Below the pieces are notes generated by a model. It had not been told where the DNA came from, did not search any database, and saw only the letters and a program-made list of their open reading frames with translations. From Adineta steineri (lineage: Eukaryota > Rotifera > Eurotatoria > Adinetida > Adinetidae), in assembly GCA_905250115.1 (NCBI GenBank), contig CAJNOI010000187.1, positions 1 through 64,000 on the forward strand: a stretch of DNA of 64,000 bases, in the 5' to 3' direction. Each line of letters begins with the position of its first letter. The stretch's first letter is position 1. Shown here piece by piece: positions 60,832 to 64,000 of the stretch. A program made the translations under genes and the position numbers.

Positions 60832-63782
60832 TTATCTGGTTGTAGTCGCAGTGGATGTTTCATTTGTATTATTATTGTTATTATTACTAGCTAATGATGA
60901 TGATCGTGTATAAAAAAGAAATAATCCACCACATAAACATCGATTATCTAAACGATAAGTCAAAAGTGGATATGGTTTATTTTTTAAAACTCTTGAAAAA
61001 TTTGAACAACGTAAACATCGACGAAATGTTGGACTTGATGATAATGACATTTTATTAAGAGTAATTATATCAAATTTAACATCTTGTAAATTATCATCAT
61101 TTAAAAGTGTACTACTATAAGATGATGATGTTGATAATGATTGATTACTACCTAAGACATCTGCTGTTACTGGACTTCCATAAAGATGTGCAGCAAATGC
61201 TGGTACTTGTCCACGAATAAATGTTTGTGGTAAACGTGAATTTTGAATAAGAAATGGATATGGTTTAGGAAACATACCATCAGCTTTTGATTGTAACATT
61301 TCAATATCTAATACTGAAAAATCTTCGAGAAGAGATTCATCAAAAACAGATGATTTTTGCGCTAAAAAATAAACAAATTCTTGCATGTAAATATAAAGAT
61401 TCTAGCATTTATATATTTACTTTCAATTCTTTGTGTAAGTTTTGATAAACTATTATAAATATCTTTTAAAAGATCTTTTTGTGTATTTTGATTTGTTGAT
61501 TGTTGTTGTTGTTGTTGTTGTTGTTGTGAATCTTGTGATGTTTGTACAGTTTGAGATACTGGTTGTATATGAGCTATTTTACTATATGGAATTTTATTCA
61601 TTTTATTGAGTATATAAAAATAGATAATAAATTCTCTTAACCATTGCAGTTGTCTTGCATCATTAAAAAAATGTTTACATGTTAACCATTGTGGCATTTG
61701 TTGTAATTGTAAATACCCAATAAGATAAAAAATAATATCTAATATCCAATTAACTAATGATGTAAATGATATTAATTGATAATGACGTGGATCAATTGTA
61801 GTTGAATCAGATGTAATTGGTTGATCACCTAAATATTTAATACGTTTTATATCAATATTTTGTATAAATGATGATTGTTGAAGAATTTCTTGTGCTGAAT
61901 CAGCAAAATTTCTATTTGTTGGTTCATAAATAAATAAACGAAGATAATCACGAACAATTAATAATATATGATAAACAAGTAAACTAGTTAAATGTTCACA
62001 ACTATCCATTGAAAATGGACAAGCAAGACGATGTAAATGATAAAGACATTGTTTAAAACGAACAAAATAATTACGTTTCAATTCAATTGTTTGTTCATCA
62101 TAACGTGATACTAATTGATCAACAAGTTCATTTATTATCAAATTATCATAATTAGAATTTGATATAAGACATAATATATCCCATATATCACATGGATAAA
62201 AAATTTGAGCAATATATTGTTCAAATAAATGAACAAGTACATGAAGCATAGATGGAGATGATGCATGATCAAGATTAATTGTACGAAGAAGAACAACAAT
62301 ACCACTTTGAGTAATACCAAGACAACATGATCCTATACATAGTTGAATTGTGATATAGAAAAAAGTATTGAAATAGTATGCTTTGATATACCTGAATCTG
62401 TATGTTGAATACGAACAAAATATTCTGGTTGATTAACTTGCGATTGTGTAAATATTTCTGAATTATTCATTGGAAAACATTGTTCTTTACATTTTAAATT
62501 TACTTTATCATAAATAAGCATTGATCCATCACTTAATGCAACAAGTATTTGTCGACCAAATTGTCCTTGATATTCGTTATCTTTAATTAATAATTGACTT
62601 GGTGATAGTGTTATAGATGTAATACGTGCTTGAGGTGAATTAAGTAAAGTTATTGATATCCATTCTTCTTGTTCAAGATTATATTCATAAAGATCAATTA
62701 TATCACCACTAAATGATGTCATTCGTGTAAGTATACAATCAGTACCATTACGTTGAAAATAAGCTAAGGATTCAAGTGTACCATAACATGATGGAATACG
62801 AAAACCACGACGTCGACATGATATATAAGATAATTTTGGTTCTAATGTTTCATAATGTACAACAAAAAAATGAACAAGTGCACCTTGTGCACGTTCACCA
62901 AGAATAACATTAAAACCTTTATCAGTCGGTGATATATCACATAAAGATACATTAAGTGGATCATGTTGAGACAGAAAATAACGATATGGTGGTAATGATC
63001 GATTTAATGGTAATGTATGAACCTATAAGAAAAACAAAGAATTTAAATATGATTAATAAGTCAATCTTACCGTTCCTGATGTTGTAACACATACGAAACT
63101 ACCAGAATTAAGAGCGTAGGATAGCATTGATGATTGTCTATCTTCTTTTCCATAGAATAATGAATCTTTTCTATCGAGATTAACGATTATCTAAGAATAT
63201 CAAAAGCATAATTTACAAATAAATTTTTTTCTCAAAATGACATACTGATTCTTTATGAAAAATATATTTTGCACTAAGAATATCTTCATTGGTTTCATAT
63301 TGATAGACATTATCCATTGTATTAATACATCCATTCTAAATATATACTTTAACAAATAATTATAAAATATTCCAAGATTTACCTTCATTTTAAATATTCG
63401 ACAAACACCTGTTTGATTACATATAAGTAAATGTGTACCATCAAGACTCCAAGTTAAATGAACAATAGGTACATATGATGTAGCTATTAAACCGAAATGC
63501 CATGGTTGTTCAAGTGAACAAATATAAACACAAAATGAAGATTTAGCTGCTTGTTGTAAAGGCCTTTAAGTTAAAAAACAATTAATAAAAACAAAATTAT
63601 TCAATATAGAAAATTTTATACGTTGAAACAAGATGTGGACTATATTTAAGTTTATTTGATGCAAATAGATAATAGCATGAACAAGCAAGAATATTTGTAC
63701 ATGATATATCCATTGCTAATACACGTTCAAAATCTTCACCATCATTATTCATTTTAACATCAACTGCATAAACAATCTCCAT
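60832..63782 (-). CDS. MED16: Mediator complex subunit 16-like
   Basis: Seven exons join in frame to 874 aa: 63622-63782, 63383-63563, 63246-63335, 63071-63190, 62392-63022, 61421-62332, 60832-61361. The N-terminal half shows WD40-like strands (HLTWSLDGTHLLICNQTGVC; QILVALSDGSMLIYDKVNLK), as in MED16. The middle is helical with a short poly-Gln run. The C-terminus has the paired cysteine motifs RRCLRCS and NRCLCGGLF, typical of the MED16 end (C-x-x-C ... C-x-C-GG). MED16 sits in the Mediator tail and relays activator signals to RNA polymerase II. Length is close to the animal protein (about 877 aa). A CTTCTAAG sequence 9 nt before the ATG could be a spliced-leader acceptor. Confidence 0.85.
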
Positions 63783-64000
63783 TATAAAATCTTAGAAGAT
63801 TAGGAAATGAACAAAAAATGAAACACTTCGTTCGTTCATATATATTTTATGAAAGATGAAAATATTCATTGGTCCATTTTTTCAGCGAATCAGTTTGATG
63901 TCACTAGTTGTCGATTAGAAAAAAAAATTATGTCGTATTACATGAGCATTATAGTATCAAATAAAATCTTTTTGCGTATATGTCTGTGAAATTTTAATAC
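63783..64000. other. Upstream region of MED16-like gene
   Basis: 218 nt with no gene; it should hold the MED16 promoter. No specific element was recognised. Confidence 0.4.

Overview
The window looks like bdelloid rotifer nuclear DNA. It is strongly A/T rich, its genes are split by many short (about 45-75 nt) GT-AG introns, and it carries gene types typical of bdelloids: ADP-ribosyltransferase/TPR, F-box/LRR, VLIG-type GTPase and Kelch-repeat proteins. It also has interspersed TGTGGG-like motifs, the unit I recall for bdelloid telomeres. Genus cannot be settled from sequence alone (Rotaria- or Adineta-like). There is one 10-N assembly gap at 49900-49909.

Region 1 (1-32.3 kb) is ordinary gene-bearing DNA. 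In order it holds: the 5' part of an unrecognised gene (-); an M13/neprilysin-type metallopeptidase (+); a ZFC3H1-like nuclear RNA-surveillance protein (+); a DGAT1-type acyltransferase (-); a tRNA-Thr(TGT) (-); a four-peptide RFamide/RLamide neuropeptide precursor (+); a DUF229 membrane protein of the sulfatase/phosphatase superfamily (+); two small secreted proteins (-); and a polytopic membrane protein (+). I assembled exon chains for these genes and all keep frame. Four short inverted-repeat elements lie here, three of them inside introns. One has 11-bp terminal repeats and a perfect 8-bp target duplication, the hAT pattern.

Region 2 (about 32.5-60 kb) is accessory in character: an ART-TPR protein (-), a broken ThiF/E1-like copy (-), an F-box/LRR gene (+) built from 141-bp exon+intron repeats, a second F-box gene (-), a Cys-rich surface protein (-), a membrane Kelch protein (-), a decayed duplicated locus, a MAP-kinase-like fragment (-), a 5'-truncated SPCA Ca2+-ATPase (-), and a 1940-aa VLIG-GTPase/VWA protein (-). 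GGGTGTGGGTG-like tracts recur through about 37.5-60.5 kb and I did not see them earlier. This fits a subtelomere-like or repeatedly rearranged block.

Region 3 (60.8-63.8 kb) returns to a conserved gene, MED16 of the Mediator complex (-).

The most interesting observation is that the ART-TPR protein and the VLIG-VWA protein, 24 kb apart, begin with what appears to be the same N-terminal domain. This suggests a modular input domain joined to two unrelated effector types. Protein functions are inferred from motifs recognised by eye; no searches were run.
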